Counted from the first letter of the stretch, positions 25,673 to 34,656 are shown. The stretch: 44,669 bases of DNA from an uncultured Anaerotignum sp. (GCF_934277605.1 NZ_CAKQVD010000010.1:1-44669); one strand, 5' to 3'. The notes: generated from the sequence alone by a model not told the origin. A program made the numbers and translations.

Positions 25673-26005
25673 ATGGTTTTGACAACAATGCAATCTATTG
25701 CAATCATTGCCGTCTGCGGCATCTGCACCCTTCTGGAGCGTGCCCTGCCCTTCCTTATTTTCAGCGGCAGAGAGGTGCCGGAGCCTGTGCGCTATCTGGG
25801 GCGTGTGCTTCCCATGGCAATCATGGCAACGCTTGTGATTTATTGCCTAAAGGGCATTTCTTTCTCCTCTGCGGCAGGCTTTGCCCCACTGCTGATTGCC
25901 TCCGCACTGACTGCGGCCTTGCATTTATGGAAAAGAAGTACCCTCATCAGTATTCTTTGCGGCACCGCCTGCTATATGGCTTTGGTGCAAATCGTGTTTG
26001 TCTGA
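25673..26005 (+). CDS. azlD: Branched-chain amino acid exporter, small subunit AzlD
   Basis: Small membrane partner of AzlC, 110 residues with about four hydrophobic segments. TLLERALPFLIF and YLGRVLPMAIMATLVIYCL are typical of the family. The ATG directly follows the azlC stop (TAAATG), showing translational coupling. The unit ends at a strong terminator shared with recA. Confidence 0.93.
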   Translation: MVLTTMQSIAIIAVCGICTLLERALPFLIFSGREVPEPVRYLGRVLPMAIMATLVIYCLKGISFSSAAGFAPLLIASALTAALHLWKRSTLISILCGTACYMALVQIVFV

Positions 26006-26011
26006 AAGCAG

Positions 26012-26049
26012 AAAAAGCCTTCGTATGCGTTTCATACGAAGGCTTTTTT
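26012..26049. terminator. Bidirectional terminator between azlD and recA
   Basis: A near-perfect stem AAAGCCTTCGTATG/CATACGAAGGCTTT with a short loop, T6 on plus and T-rich on minus. It ends the convergent azlD and recA transcripts. Confidence 0.92.
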
Positions 26050-26062
26050 CTATATAAAATTC

Positions 26063-27157
26063 TTAAAATTCTGTTTCCGCAATCGGTGCTTCTTCTGCTT
26101 CTTCTGCCGCTTCCGCAGCGGGCATATCCTCTTCCTGTCCCAAGCCGTAATGCACACGCACCAAATGGTCGATTTCCTCGCACATTTCAGGATGCTCTCT
26201 CAGGAATTGCTTTGCATTTTCACGCCCCTGGCCGATACGGGTTTCCTTATAGGCATACCATGCGCCGCTCTTATTAACAATATCCACATCTGCCGCCAAA
26301 TCCAGAATATCGCCCTCCTTGGAGATCCCCTTGCCGTAAATGATATCAAATTCGGCAGTTTTAAAGGGAGGTGCAACCTTATTTTTCGCAACCTTAACCT
26401 TTGTGCGATTGCCGACAATATCCACGCCCTGCTTCAGCACATCTGCCTTTCTGATTTCCAGACGGATGGAGGAATAAAATTTCAGCGCACGACCACCCGT
26501 TGTTGTCTCCGGATTGCCGAAGGTTACGCCGATTTTTTCACGCAGCTGGTTGATGAAAACAACCGTACAGTTCGATTTATTGGTGATCGCCGTCAGCTTT
26601 CTCAAGGCTTGGCTCATCAGCCTTGCCTGCAAGCCCATGTGGGAATCGCCCATTTCGCCCTCAATTTCCGCACGAGGCACCAATGCCGCCACAGAGTCCA
26701 CGATAACAATATCAATCGCACCACTGCGCACCATGGTCTCCGTAATTTCCAACGCCTGCTCCCCGTCATCCGGCTGAGAGATATACAAGTTGTCAATATC
26801 CACGCCCAAAGCCTTTGCATAGGTGGGATCCATGGCATGCTCCGCATCCACATAGCCTGCAATGCCGCCACGCTTTTGCACCTCTGCCACCATGTGCAGT
26901 GCAACCGTTGTTTTACCGGAGGATTCCGGGCCGTAAACCTCAACGATTCTGCCCTTTGGCAAGCCGCCGACGCCCAGAGCCAAATCCAAGCTCAAAGAGC
27001 CTGTCGGCACAACCTCTACGGACATTTTCGCACTGTCATCCCCCAGCTTCATCACAGCGCCCTTGCCAAACTGCTTTTCAATCTGGCTCAGTGCCGCATC
27101 CAACGCCTTTTGCTTATCTTCAAATTTTATATCTTCCTTTCGTGCTTTTGCCGCCAT
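26063..27157 (-). CDS. recA: Recombinase RecA
   Basis: Strand-exchange recombinase and SOS co-protease. 364 residues: Walker A GPESSGKTT (76-84), DAEHAMDP, VIVDSVAALVPRAE (Walker B), loop 2 segment with FGNPETTTGGRALKFYSS, and an acidic, Ala/Glu-rich C-terminal tail. The ATG at 27157 has AAAGG sites upstream. Monocistronic with a strong promoter and an SOS box. Confidence 0.98.
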   Translation of the reverse strand: MAAKARKEDIKFEDKQKALDAALSQIEKQFGKGAVMKLGDDSAKMSVEVVPTGSLSLDLALGVGGLPKGRIVEVYGPESSGKTTVALHMVAEVQKRGGIAGYVDAEHAMDPTYAKALGVDIDNLYISQPDDGEQALEITETMVRSGAIDIVIVDSVAALVPRAEIEGEMGDSHMGLQARLMSQALRKLTAITNKSNCTVVFINQLREKIGVTFGNPETTTGGRALKFYSSIRLEIRKADVLKQGVDIVGNRTKVKVAKNKVAPPFKTAEFDIIYGKGISKEGDILDLAADVDIVNKSGAWYAYKETRIGQGRENAKQFLREHPEMCEEIDHLVRVHYGLGQEEDMPAAEAAEEAEEAPIAETEF

Positions 27158-27196
27158 ATCCTTTCCGCCTTTCTGAACGCTACGGTTTTATATTTA

Positions 27197-27209
27197 CGAA
27201 TATTTGTTC
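27197..27209 (-). promoter_or_regulatory. LexA (SOS) box of recA
   Basis: CGAATATTTGTTC on plus matches the Gram-positive LexA/DinR pattern CGAAC-N4-GTTCG with one arm change. It lies just downstream of the -10. A second weaker half-site pair (CGA-TTTT-GTTCG near 27230-27241) overlaps the promoter spacer. Confidence 0.7.
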
Positions 27210-27221
27210 TGTTTTGTTCTC

Positions 27222-27250
27222 ATTTTATTCGATTTTGTTCGCCTTGTCAA
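27222..27250 (-). promoter_or_regulatory. Promoter of recA
   Basis: On minus perfect TTGACA (27245-27250), 17-nt spacer, TAAAAT (27222-27227). Confidence 0.9.
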
Positions 27251-27263
27251 TGCCTATTTCATT

Positions 27264-28112
27264 TTATCGCAGAGGCTTTTCCGCCAAAGCCATTGCCAGA
27301 AAAATCACAACACAGCCGATATAGCCACGCAGGGACATCCGCTCGCCGTATAAAACCGCCGAAAAGAATGCCGCAAAAATGGCTTCCGTTGTGATAATGA
27401 TAGCCGCCTTATTCGGTGCAGTGCTTTGCTGCCCAATGCTTTGCAGGATAAAATACAATGCGGTGCAAAATGCGCCTGCATAAAAAAAGTTGAAAAAGGC
27501 AGGCAAATGCAGGGCAGGCATATCCCATCCCGTAAACATCAAAATCACAGTCATAACCGCCAAGGTTGCAAGGTTCTCCACAATGGCAATATGCACAGAA
27601 TCACAGCCCTTGGTCATGTTTCCCAAAAAGGCCACCTGCAAGGAAAACGCCACCGCAGCCAAGAGGGACAGGATTGCCCCAAAATCCATGCGAAAATCTG
27701 CCGTCAAGGAAAGACAGCAAACCCCAAAGAGCGTCATGCCTGCCGCAAGAAAGCAGTTCCGATTCGGCTTTTGCTTGAATATCCCCCAGCAGACAAACGG
27801 CACAATAACCGCAGGGATATTGACCAAAAACGCATTGACGGAGGGTGTTGTATATTGCAGCCCCACTGTCATCAAAAGAAACATTGCCGAAAGCAGCGCA
27901 CCCAGTCCGCCGCCAACCTTCCATTCCCGCTTGGTAATCCGCTTCAGCCGCCTGCAATACACCAAACACATACAGACAGAGGCCACCAAAAAACGCCCAA
28001 AAATAACCTGAAACGGATCATAGCCCCAATCCAACAAATACTTTAGGCTGATAAAGCCGCCGCCACCGATAAATGCCGCCAAAAGCAGCAGCCAATCCCC
28101 CTTATGCTTCAT
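27264..28112 (-). CDS. DMT-superfamily transporter (EamA domains)
   Basis: Probable metabolite exporter of 282 residues with ten hydrophobic segments arranged as two EamA repeats (about 1-135 and 145-280). A Gly-rich GGGGFISLKYLL opens the first repeat, and a typical SIGQQSTAPNKAAIIITTEAIFAAFF segment lies in the second. Its start overlaps the cinA stop by 11 nt, so it is translationally coupled to cinA. Substrate unknown. Confidence 0.9.
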   Translation of the reverse strand: MKHKGDWLLLLAAFIGGGGFISLKYLLDWGYDPFQVIFGRFLVASVCMCLVYCRRLKRITKREWKVGGGLGALLSAMFLLMTVGLQYTTPSVNAFLVNIPAVIVPFVCWGIFKQKPNRNCFLAAGMTLFGVCCLSLTADFRMDFGAILSLLAAVAFSLQVAFLGNMTKGCDSVHIAIVENLATLAVMTVILMFTGWDMPALHLPAFFNFFYAGAFCTALYFILQSIGQQSTAPNKAAIIITTEAIFAAFFSAVLYGERMSLRGYIGCVVIFLAMALAEKPLR

Positions 28113-29340
28113 TGCTGATTTCCTTTCTCAACCAGTTCAAAGCGGTATAAGCCGCCCGTTCTCTGATTTTGTTCCGCTTGCCGACAAAGCTGCACTTCTT
28201 GACCTTCGTTTCTCCCCGATAGGAAAGCGCAATATACACCAGCCCGACAGGCTTTCCTTCACTGCCTTCGGGGCCTGCAACGCCTGTGGTTGCCAAGCCG
28301 ATGGCCGCGCCGCTTGTTCTTGCAATCCCCTCTGCCATTTCTCTTGCCGTCTCCTCACTGACGGCACCGTATGCCTCCAAGGTTTCCGCCCTCACGCCCA
28401 ATCTGCGCATTTTGGCAGCATTGGAATATGTGACACAGCCCTCCAAAAGCGCCTCGGAAATCCCCGGATATTCCACCAATTCGGACGCAATCAATCCGCC
28501 CGTGCAGGATTCCGCCACAGCCAAGGTCAGCTTCTTTTGCAGCAGCAGCTCTGCCACAACGGTTTCCAAATCGGTTTCGCCCTCGCCATAGACCGCATCG
28601 CCCAATCTTTCCTTCAACGCCTGTGCAACAGGGGCAATCAGCCGATTTGCCTCCGCCTCATCCCTCGCCTTTGCCGTAATTCTTAAAATTGCCTCGCCAT
28701 CCTTCGCATAAGGGGCAATCGTCGGGTTTGTCTGTGCATCAATGATATCCTTAACCCGCTCCTCCATGGCACTCTCGCCCACCTCTGCCACACGCAAAAC
28801 ACGGGAAACAAAGGTAAATTCCTGCTTCTTCGCCAAATAGGGCTTTACTTGATTTTGAAACATGGGAATCGTCTCTCTCGGAGGGCCGGGCAGCATCACA
28901 ATCATCTTGCCGTTCTTTTCCATGATAATCCCCGGTGCAGTGCCGTTATCGTTATACAGCACAATGCCGTTTTTCTCCGGCACCATTGCCTGCTTCACGT
29001 TGTTTTCCGTCATCACTCTGCCTGTGCGGTCGAAATATTTTCGGATTCTGCCCAAGGCCCTTTCATCCAGCACCAAACGCTCTGCAAAATATTCTGCCGC
29101 CGTTTCCTTTGTCAAATCATCCTCTGTCGGCCCCAAGCCGCCTGTTGTGATAATCAAATCCGCCCTTGAAAAAGCATGGAAAATGGTGTCCTTCAAGCGC
29201 TGCGGATTATCCCCCACCACCGTCTGATAATAAACCTCAATGCCAAGGTTTGCCAATTCCTGCGCCAAAAACTGTGCATTCGTATTCAAAATATCTCCCA
29301 ACAGCAGCTCTGTGCCGACTGCCAAAATTTCTGCTTTCAT
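28102..29340 (-). CDS. cinA: CinA family protein (nicotinamide-nucleotide amidohydrolase)
   Basis: 412 residues with both CinA domains: an N-terminal MoCF-like pyrophosphatase domain (about 1-170; TTGGLGPTEDDLT, MLPGPPRE) and a C-terminal PncC-type NMN deamidase (about 255-410; AVAESCTGGLIASELV). In Gram-positives it is often tied to recA and competence; here recA follows two genes downstream. AAGGAGG precedes the ATG. Own promoter at 29377-29405. Confidence 0.95.
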   Translation of the reverse strand: MKAEILAVGTELLLGDILNTNAQFLAQELANLGIEVYYQTVVGDNPQRLKDTIFHAFSRADLIITTGGLGPTEDDLTKETAAEYFAERLVLDERALGRIRKYFDRTGRVMTENNVKQAMVPEKNGIVLYNDNGTAPGIIMEKNGKMIVMLPGPPRETIPMFQNQVKPYLAKKQEFTFVSRVLRVAEVGESAMEERVKDIIDAQTNPTIAPYAKDGEAILRITAKARDEAEANRLIAPVAQALKERLGDAVYGEGETDLETVVAELLLQKKLTLAVAESCTGGLIASELVEYPGISEALLEGCVTYSNAAKMRRLGVRAETLEAYGAVSEETAREMAEGIARTSGAAIGLATTGVAGPEGSEGKPVGLVYIALSYRGETKVKKCSFVGKRNKIRERAAYTALNWLRKEISNEA

Positions 29341-29376
29341 TTTTTCTTCCTCCTTTGAGAACCATGCATTACCCCT

Positions 29377-29405
29377 ATTGTACCGTTTTTCCTTTTATAT
29401 TCCAA
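29377..29405 (-). promoter_or_regulatory. Promoter of cinA
   Basis: On minus TTGGAA (29400-29405), 17-nt spacer, TACAAT (29377-29382), directly after the pgsA terminator. Confidence 0.7.
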
Positions 29406-29415
29406 TATCTCAACA

Positions 29416-29452
29416 CAAAAAAAGAGAGCCTTTTTCAAACAAAGAACTCTCT
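29416..29452 (-). terminator. Terminator of rimO-pgsA
   Basis: Stem AGAGAG/CTCTCT extended by T-rich/A-rich pairing in the centre, followed by T7 on minus, 9 nt past the pgsA stop. Confidence 0.85.
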
Positions 29453-29460
29453 CATCTTTT

Positions 29461-30000
29461 TTAGCCCATCAGAACCTGTTTATTTTTAATGATATAATCC
29501 GCACCGGAGAAAATCGTAAAGAAAACCGCCAATGCGACCAACAGCTTTTCAAGCATCGGCATACAGGCAAAGGGCAAATTCAGCAGCAAAACAGGAATCA
29601 TAATCATCTGTGTGGTTGTTTTTACCTTGCCCCACCAGCTTGCCGCCATAACGATGTTTGCCTCCATCGCCAATGTACGAAAGCCTGTGATGGCAAATTC
29701 TCTTGCCAAAATCACAATAACCACCCATGCCGCCAAATCCTTCAGCGCAACCATGGAAACCAAGGCAGACATAACCAACAGCTTATCCGCCAGAGGATCC
29801 ATAAATTTCCCAAAATTAGAAACCATGTTATATTTTCTTGCAATCTTGCCATCCAGCATATCCGTTAAGGAGGCTACGATAAAAATAACCACCGCAATAT
29901 ATCTGCCCATCGGCTCCGGTGCCAAGAAAAGCACCAGCAGAAATGCCGGAATCATTATCACTCTCAGCAGTGTCAGCTTATTCGCCAAGTTCATATCCAT
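29461..30000 (-). CDS. pgsA: CDP-diacylglycerol-glycerol-3-phosphate 3-phosphatidyltransferase
   Basis: Makes phosphatidylglycerophosphate, committed step to phosphatidylglycerol, in the membrane. 179 residues with the CDP-alcohol phosphatidyltransferase motif DGKIAR, then a conserved Gly and the two Asp of FMDPLADK. Five or so membrane helices. The start at 30000 (MDMNLANKL) is 9 nt from GGGAG; an ATG at 30009 abuts that site and is rejected. Overlaps the rimO 3' end by 23 nt, so coupled to it. Confidence 0.95.
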   Translation of the reverse strand: MDMNLANKLTLLRVIMIPAFLLVLFLAPEPMGRYIAVVIFIVASLTDMLDGKIARKYNMVSNFGKFMDPLADKLLVMSALVSMVALKDLAAWVVIVILAREFAITGFRTLAMEANIVMAASWWGKVKTTTQMIMIPVLLLNLPFACMPMLEKLLVALAVFFTIFSGADYIIKNKQVLMG

Positions 30001-31342
30001 AAACCACATCTCCCATCAAATCATAATCGCCCGCTTCACGAATCCTTACCGTCACAAAATCGCCGGAATACAGCTCCTCCGCAGAGGAAACAAAGACCAA
30101 GCCGTCAATTTCGGGGGCATCTCTTCTTGTTCTGCCGCAGAAGATGTTTTCCTCCGGCAGCTTTCCTTCAATCAGCACCTCCATCACCTTGCCGACCTCC
30201 TTCTCGCAAAGAGCCGCCGCAATGGATTTCTGGATATCCATGATGATTTCCCTGCGTTCTTCCTTCATTTCATCCGGAATCTGATTTTCCATTTCCGCCG
30301 CAACCGTGCCTTCCTCCTGCGAATAGGAGAACACACCCAGACGGTCGAATTTCATTTCCTGCACAAAGCTCTGCAAATCCGCAAATTCCTCCTCTGTCTC
30401 CCCGGGGAACCCGACAATCAGCGTGGTGCGGATGGCAATATCGGGCATAGCCGCTCTCAGCCTTGCCACCTTCTCCCGAATGAGTGCCTGACTGCTCTTT
30501 CTGCCCATGCGCTTCAGTACAGCATCATTCCCATGCTGAATCGGCATATCAATATAATGACAAACCTTTTCACAGCTTGCCATTGCCTCAATGGTTTCCT
30601 CCGTCAAGGTTTCGGGATACGCATACAGCAGGCGAATCCACTCCAAGCCCTCAATGGCATTCAGCCGCAGCAGCAGCTCATCCAGCATCGGCTTGCCGTA
30701 TAAATCTCTGCCGTAAATCGAGGTATCCTGTGCAACAATTACCAATTCCTTCACGCCCTGCTGTGCCAAAAGGGTTGCTTCCTCCACAAGGCTTTCCATC
30801 TCTCTGCTGCGGTGTCTGCCACGCATTTGCGGAATGACACAATAGGTACAGTGGTTATCACAGCCCTCGGAAATTTTCAGATACGCAAAATACGGTGCAG
30901 TGGAAAGCACACGCAGCTTGCCGTTTTCATCCTGCATGGCAAGGTCAATGCTTTCGAGCTGCTTTACCTGCTCCTTGCCGTCCAGAATTTCATCCGCAAC
31001 CTTCGCAATGGATTCGTATGCCGTTGTGCCGATAATGGCATCCACCTCGGGCAATTCATCAAAAAATTCCTTTTCATATCTCTGCCCCAAGCAGCCTGCC
31101 ACAATCAAGCCCTTGCAGCGCCCCACCCTTGCATCTTTATAGCGGGACAGCTCCAAAATGGTTTCAATGCTTTCCTCCAGTGCATCCTTGATAAAGCAGC
31201 AGGTATTCACCACGATGATATCTGCCTCTGCCTCATCCGCAACCGCTGTATAGCCGTTTTGCTGCAAAATCCCCAGCATAACCTCACTGTCAACTCTATT
31301 CTTATCGCAGCCCAAAGAAGTGAATGCGATTTTCTTACTCAT
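29978..31342 (-). CDS. rimO: Ribosomal protein S12 methylthiotransferase RimO
   Basis: Radical SAM enzyme that methylthiolates an Asp of ribosomal protein S12. 454 residues from the ATG at 31342 (AAGGAGG site): N-terminal methylthiotransferase domain with Cys12, Cys48 and Cys84 for the auxiliary cluster, radical SAM CDNHCTYC (161-168), and a C-terminal TRAM domain. SLGCDKNRVDSE distinguishes RimO from MiaB. Overlaps pgsA. Upstream promoter not clear; several TATAAT-like hexamers are present around 31390-31400 without a good -35. Confidence 0.95.
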   Translation of the reverse strand: MSKKIAFTSLGCDKNRVDSEVMLGILQQNGYTAVADEAEADIIVVNTCCFIKDALEESIETILELSRYKDARVGRCKGLIVAGCLGQRYEKEFFDELPEVDAIIGTTAYESIAKVADEILDGKEQVKQLESIDLAMQDENGKLRVLSTAPYFAYLKISEGCDNHCTYCVIPQMRGRHRSREMESLVEEATLLAQQGVKELVIVAQDTSIYGRDLYGKPMLDELLLRLNAIEGLEWIRLLYAYPETLTEETIEAMASCEKVCHYIDMPIQHGNDAVLKRMGRKSSQALIREKVARLRAAMPDIAIRTTLIVGFPGETEEEFADLQSFVQEMKFDRLGVFSYSQEEGTVAAEMENQIPDEMKEERREIIMDIQKSIAAALCEKEVGKVMEVLIEGKLPEENIFCGRTRRDAPEIDGLVFVSSAEELYSGDFVTVRIREAGDYDLMGDVVYGYELGE

Positions 31343-31462
31343 TTTATTCCTCCTTAACCGTATTCCTCTTGAAACACTGTTTTTTAACATCATTATATTT
31401 TACTATAAAACCAAGAAAATTGCTATATTTCCGCAAAATTCTTTTTCCCTCTTTCTGCCAAA

Positions 31463-31489
31463 GAAAAACCCCCGAAAATATCGAGGGTT
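31463..31489 (-). terminator. Terminator of small anchored-protein gene
   Basis: A 9-bp stem AACCCTCGA/TTCGGGGGTT-type with a short loop and T5 on minus, 8 nt past the stop at 31497. Confidence 0.8.
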
Positions 31490-31496
31490 GCTTCTC

Positions 31497-31970
31497 TTAT
31501 TCTGCTGTTTCGTATTCCTGCAAAAGTCCTTCCAGTAGGTCTGTTGCTTTTGTTTTCTCCTTTCCCGTAACCATGTAGGCGGTGTCTCTGAAATCAATGC
31601 GTCCTCCCTCCCAGCAGGCGAGCGACTCATACCGTCCTTCCGTCTCGCTGTCGTACCAAATCATCATTGTATAATACGTTTCCTGTTCCTGCCTGTCGGA
31701 AAGCAGCTTTTCCCATGGCATCATTTTTCTGACCTCTATCTCACCCAGGGCATCCAGTGCCTTCTGTATCCGTTCCTTCTCTCTGATTTCCGCCCCACTC
31801 ACATAGCCTGTATCGTTTATAATTTCCATCACCTGCACACGACAGACAACAAAATTCTCAAGGGAAATTTCCCCCTCCTCAGAAAGCGGTTTGCTCCGAA
31901 AAGAAACTGCCATCCAGATAACCACGATTACAACCAAGCATACAATACCCTTCAAAGCACTCTTTTTCAT
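31497..31970 (-). CDS. Membrane-anchored protein of unknown function (157 aa)
   Basis: Not recognised. The start at 31970 has AAGGAAG upstream; readings beginning further upstream would run through the folD terminator. Residues 8-24 form one hydrophobic helix after MKKSALKG, so the protein is either anchored or secreted. The rest is soluble, rich in Glu, and ends near LLQEYETAE. It contains EGRYESLACWEGGRIDFRD, a beta-rich pattern. Its promoter carries two TAAG boxes like those of the stalk-domain gene at 6612-7559, hinting at shared envelope-related control (inference). Confidence 0.7.
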   Translation of the reverse strand: MKKSALKGIVCLVVIVVIWMAVSFRSKPLSEEGEISLENFVVCRVQVMEIINDTGYVSGAEIREKERIQKALDALGEIEVRKMMPWEKLLSDRQEQETYYTMMIWYDSETEGRYESLACWEGGRIDFRDTAYMVTGKEKTKATDLLEGLLQEYETAE

Positions 31971-32010
31971 ACAAACACTTCCTTTTCGACCGTTTTTCCT
32001 TATTTCCCCT

Positions 32011-32054
32011 ATATAAAAAGAATACCCTTGGCTCTCTATGAAAGTCAAGGGTAT
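32011..32054 (-). terminator. Terminator of fhs-folD
   Basis: A 9-bp stem ATACCCTTG/CAAGGGTAT extended inward by CTTT/AGAG, then T5 on minus. It physically overlaps the promoter of the next gene (32019-32048). Confidence 0.8.
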
Positions 32055-32073
32055 CAATCTTAAGATTTTCTTA
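32019..32073 (-). promoter_or_regulatory. Promoter with two TAAG boxes for the 157-aa protein
   Basis: On minus TAAG (32070-32073) and TAAG (32059-32062) are 11 bp apart. They are followed by TTGACT (32043-32048), an 18-nt spacer and TATTCT (32019-32024). The box edge is 11 bp from the -35 edge, in phase with it. The arrangement matches activator sites of OmpR-family regulators. Confidence 0.55.
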
Positions 32074-32083
32074 CAATTCTTCT

Positions 32084-32941
32084 TTATTGCAATCCATTCT
32101 GGATTTTTGCGGCTGTGTTGCAGTTTTTCATCAGCATCGCGATGGTCATCGGGCCAACGCCGCCGGGAACGGGCGTAATCGCCCCTGCAATTTCCTTCAC
32201 GTTCTCAAAATCCACATCGCCGCACAGCTTGCCTGCTTCATTGCGATTCATCCCAACATCGATGATAATCGCGCCTTCCTTTACCATATCCGCCGTCACT
32301 GTGTTCACCTTGCCCACTGCGCTGACAATGATATCTGCCCCCCGACAGATTTCCGCCAGATTCTTTGTTTTGGAATGGCAAATGGTCACAGTGCCGTTCT
32401 CCTGCATCAACAGCATAGCCACAGGCTTTCCTACGATATTGCTTCTGCCAATCACAACACACTGTTTCCCTTCGATAGAATGACCGCTGCGCTTGATTAA
32501 CTCAATAATGCCGGCAGGGGTACAGGGAAGGAATCCCTCTCCGCCTGTGTGGAGATTACCCACGTTTACGGGATGGAAACAATCCACATCCTTCTTGGGG
32601 TCGATGGCAAGGATTACCTTTCGTTCATCAATCTGCTTTGGCACAGGCATCTGCACCAAAATTCCGTGAATATCCCGATCTGCATTCAGCTTGGCAATCA
32701 GCTCCAAAAGTGCTTCCTCCGTTGTCCCCCCAGACAACACATGGGAAACCGAGCGAATCCCGACTGCCTCACACGCCTTTTTCTTATTATTCACATATAC
32801 CTGAGAGGCGGAATCATCGCCGACCAAAACAACCGCTAAGCAGGGTGTGATCCCCTTCGCCTTTAATGCTGCCGCTTCCTCCGCCGCCTCTGCCTTAATT
32901 TCCGCAGAAATCCGTTTGCCATCAATCAGTTGTGCTTTCAT
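32084..32941 (-). CDS. folD: Bifunctional methylene-THF dehydrogenase/cyclohydrolase
   Basis: Interconverts 5,10-methylene-THF and 10-formyl-THF. 285 residues: catalytic YVNNKKK (Tyr49, Lys53), DGILVQMPVPKQ, GRSNIVGKPVAMLL (NADP site) and a C-terminal TPVPGGVGPMT. Lies 19 nt after fhs, with which it shares the ZTP-riboswitch-controlled promoter; together they supply formyl groups for purines and for Fmt. Confidence 0.97.
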   Translation of the reverse strand: MKAQLIDGKRISAEIKAEAAEEAAALKAKGITPCLAVVLVGDDSASQVYVNNKKKACEAVGIRSVSHVLSGGTTEEALLELIAKLNADRDIHGILVQMPVPKQIDERKVILAIDPKKDVDCFHPVNVGNLHTGGEGFLPCTPAGIIELIKRSGHSIEGKQCVVIGRSNIVGKPVAMLLMQENGTVTICHSKTKNLAEICRGADIIVSAVGKVNTVTADMVKEGAIIIDVGMNRNEAGKLCGDVDFENVKEIAGAITPVPGGVGPMTIAMLMKNCNTAAKIQNGLQ

Positions 32942-32960
32942 CCTTTTTAACTCCCTCTAA

Positions 32961-34634
32961 TCAGAAGAGACCTACCACGTTTCCGTTATCGTCAATGTCG
33001 ATATTCAAGGCTGCGGGCTTTTTGGGCAGGCCGGGCATTGTCATAACATCGCCCAGCAGTACAACGATAAAGCCTGCACCTGCGGAAATACGAATCTCTT
33101 TTACAGTTACCTCGAACCCTTCCGGACGGCCCAACACCTTGGGATCATCGGAAAGAGAATACTGTGTCTTTGCGATACATACAGGGAAATCGTTAAAGCC
33201 CAGCTTTTCAATCTGTGCCAGTGTTTTCTTTGCTGCCGCAGAGAAGTTGACTGTGCCTGCGCCATAGATTTCCTTACATACCTTATTTACCTTTTCAACA
33301 ATGCTTAATTCATCCTCATACAGGAAATGGAATTTGCTTTCCTTTGTTTCCAGTGTTTCCAGAACCTTCTCAGCCAGAGCCTTGCCGCCCTCGCCGCCAT
33401 CTGCCCATACCTTCGCTACGGCAAAGGTTGCGCCCATGGATTCGCAGCGTTCCTTCACATAAGCAACCTCTGCATCGGTGTCTGCTACAAAATGATTCAG
33501 TGTTACCACAACGGGAACACCGTATTTCTGGATATTTTCAATGTGCTTTTCCAGATTCACAAAGCCCTTTGCCAGTGCATCCAGGTTTTCATTGGACAGG
33601 TCTGCCTTCGGCACACCGCCGTTATATTTCAGTGCACGCACGGTTGCAACCAGAACAACCGCATCGGGCTTCAGGCCTGCCTTACGGCACTTGATATCAA
33701 AGAATTTTTCAGCACCCAGGTCTGCGCCGAAGCCTGCCTCTGTTACAACATAATCCGCAATTTTCATTGCTGTTTTTGTTGCCATAACGGAGTTACAGCC
33801 ATGTGCGATGTTTGCGAAGGGGCCGCCGTGGATGATTGCCAGTGTGTTTTCCAAGGTCTGCACCACGTTAGGCTGCAGTGCATCCTTCAAAAGAACTGTC
33901 ATTGCGCCGTCTGCGCCAATCATTTTTGCTGTTACGGGTTCATCCTCATAGGTGTAGCCAACGATGATTCTGCCCAACATTCCCTTCAGCTGTTTCAAAT
34001 CATTTGCCAAGCAGAAGATTGCCATGATTTCGGAAGCAACGGTAATCTGGAATGCGTCCTCTCTGGGTACACCGTTTACCTTGCCGCCCAAGCCGGAAAT
34101 CACATTTCTCAGCTGTCTGTCGTTCAGGTCTACACAGCGCTTCCATGCAATTCTTCTGGGATCGATATTCAGCTCATTGCCCTGCTGAATGTGGTTATCC
34201 ACCATGGATGCCAAAAGGTTGTTTGCTGTTGTGATAGCGTGCAAATCGCCTGTAAAGTGCAGGTTGATATCCTCCATGGGAACCACCTGTGCATAGCCGC
34301 CGCCGGCAGCACCGCCCTTTACACCCATGCAGGGCCCCAAGGAAGGCTCACGCAGGCAGGTGATGGCATTTTTGCCCATCTGCTGCAATGCTTCTGTCAA
34401 GCCGATGGTAACGGTTGTTTTGCCTTCGCCTGCGGGTGTGGGGTTTACAGCTGTTACCAGAATCAATTTTGCATCGGGGTTGTTTTTGATTTTGTCGTAA
34501 TATTTGCTGCTGATTTTGCCCTTGTATTTGCCGTAGCAATCTACATATTCTTCGGGAATCCCCGCTTTTTCAGCAACCTTCAGGATATGCTCCATGTTAC
34601 ATTCCTGTGCAATCTGTAAGTCTGTTTTAAACAT
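32961..34634 (-). CDS. fhs: Formate-tetrahydrofolate ligase
   Basis: ATP-dependent ligation of formate to THF, giving 10-formyl-THF; common in anaerobic Clostridia. 557 residues, the standard length: P-loop PTPAGEGKTT (65-74), EPSLGPCMGVKGGAAGGGYAQ (written here only as a landmark near 105-125) and a C-terminal GDVMTMPGLPKKPAA. The site AGAGGAG precedes the ATG. The leader contains a ZTP riboswitch and a small GC hairpin just before the ribosome binding site. Confidence 0.98.
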   Translation of the reverse strand: MFKTDLQIAQECNMEHILKVAEKAGIPEEYVDCYGKYKGKISSKYYDKIKNNPDAKLILVTAVNPTPAGEGKTTVTIGLTEALQQMGKNAITCLREPSLGPCMGVKGGAAGGGYAQVVPMEDINLHFTGDLHAITTANNLLASMVDNHIQQGNELNIDPRRIAWKRCVDLNDRQLRNVISGLGGKVNGVPREDAFQITVASEIMAIFCLANDLKQLKGMLGRIIVGYTYEDEPVTAKMIGADGAMTVLLKDALQPNVVQTLENTLAIIHGGPFANIAHGCNSVMATKTAMKIADYVVTEAGFGADLGAEKFFDIKCRKAGLKPDAVVLVATVRALKYNGGVPKADLSNENLDALAKGFVNLEKHIENIQKYGVPVVVTLNHFVADTDAEVAYVKERCESMGATFAVAKVWADGGEGGKALAEKVLETLETKESKFHFLYEDELSIVEKVNKVCKEIYGAGTVNFSAAAKKTLAQIEKLGFNDFPVCIAKTQYSLSDDPKVLGRPEGFEVTVKEIRISAGAGFIVVLLGDVMTMPGLPKKPAALNIDIDDNGNVVGLF

Positions 34635-34656
34635 CCGAAAAATCTCCTCTCTGCTT

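Noticed and set aside
33327..34619. 430-aa plus-strand frame opposite fhs
   Set aside because: Antisense shadow of fhs with unlikely Cys/His-rich composition.
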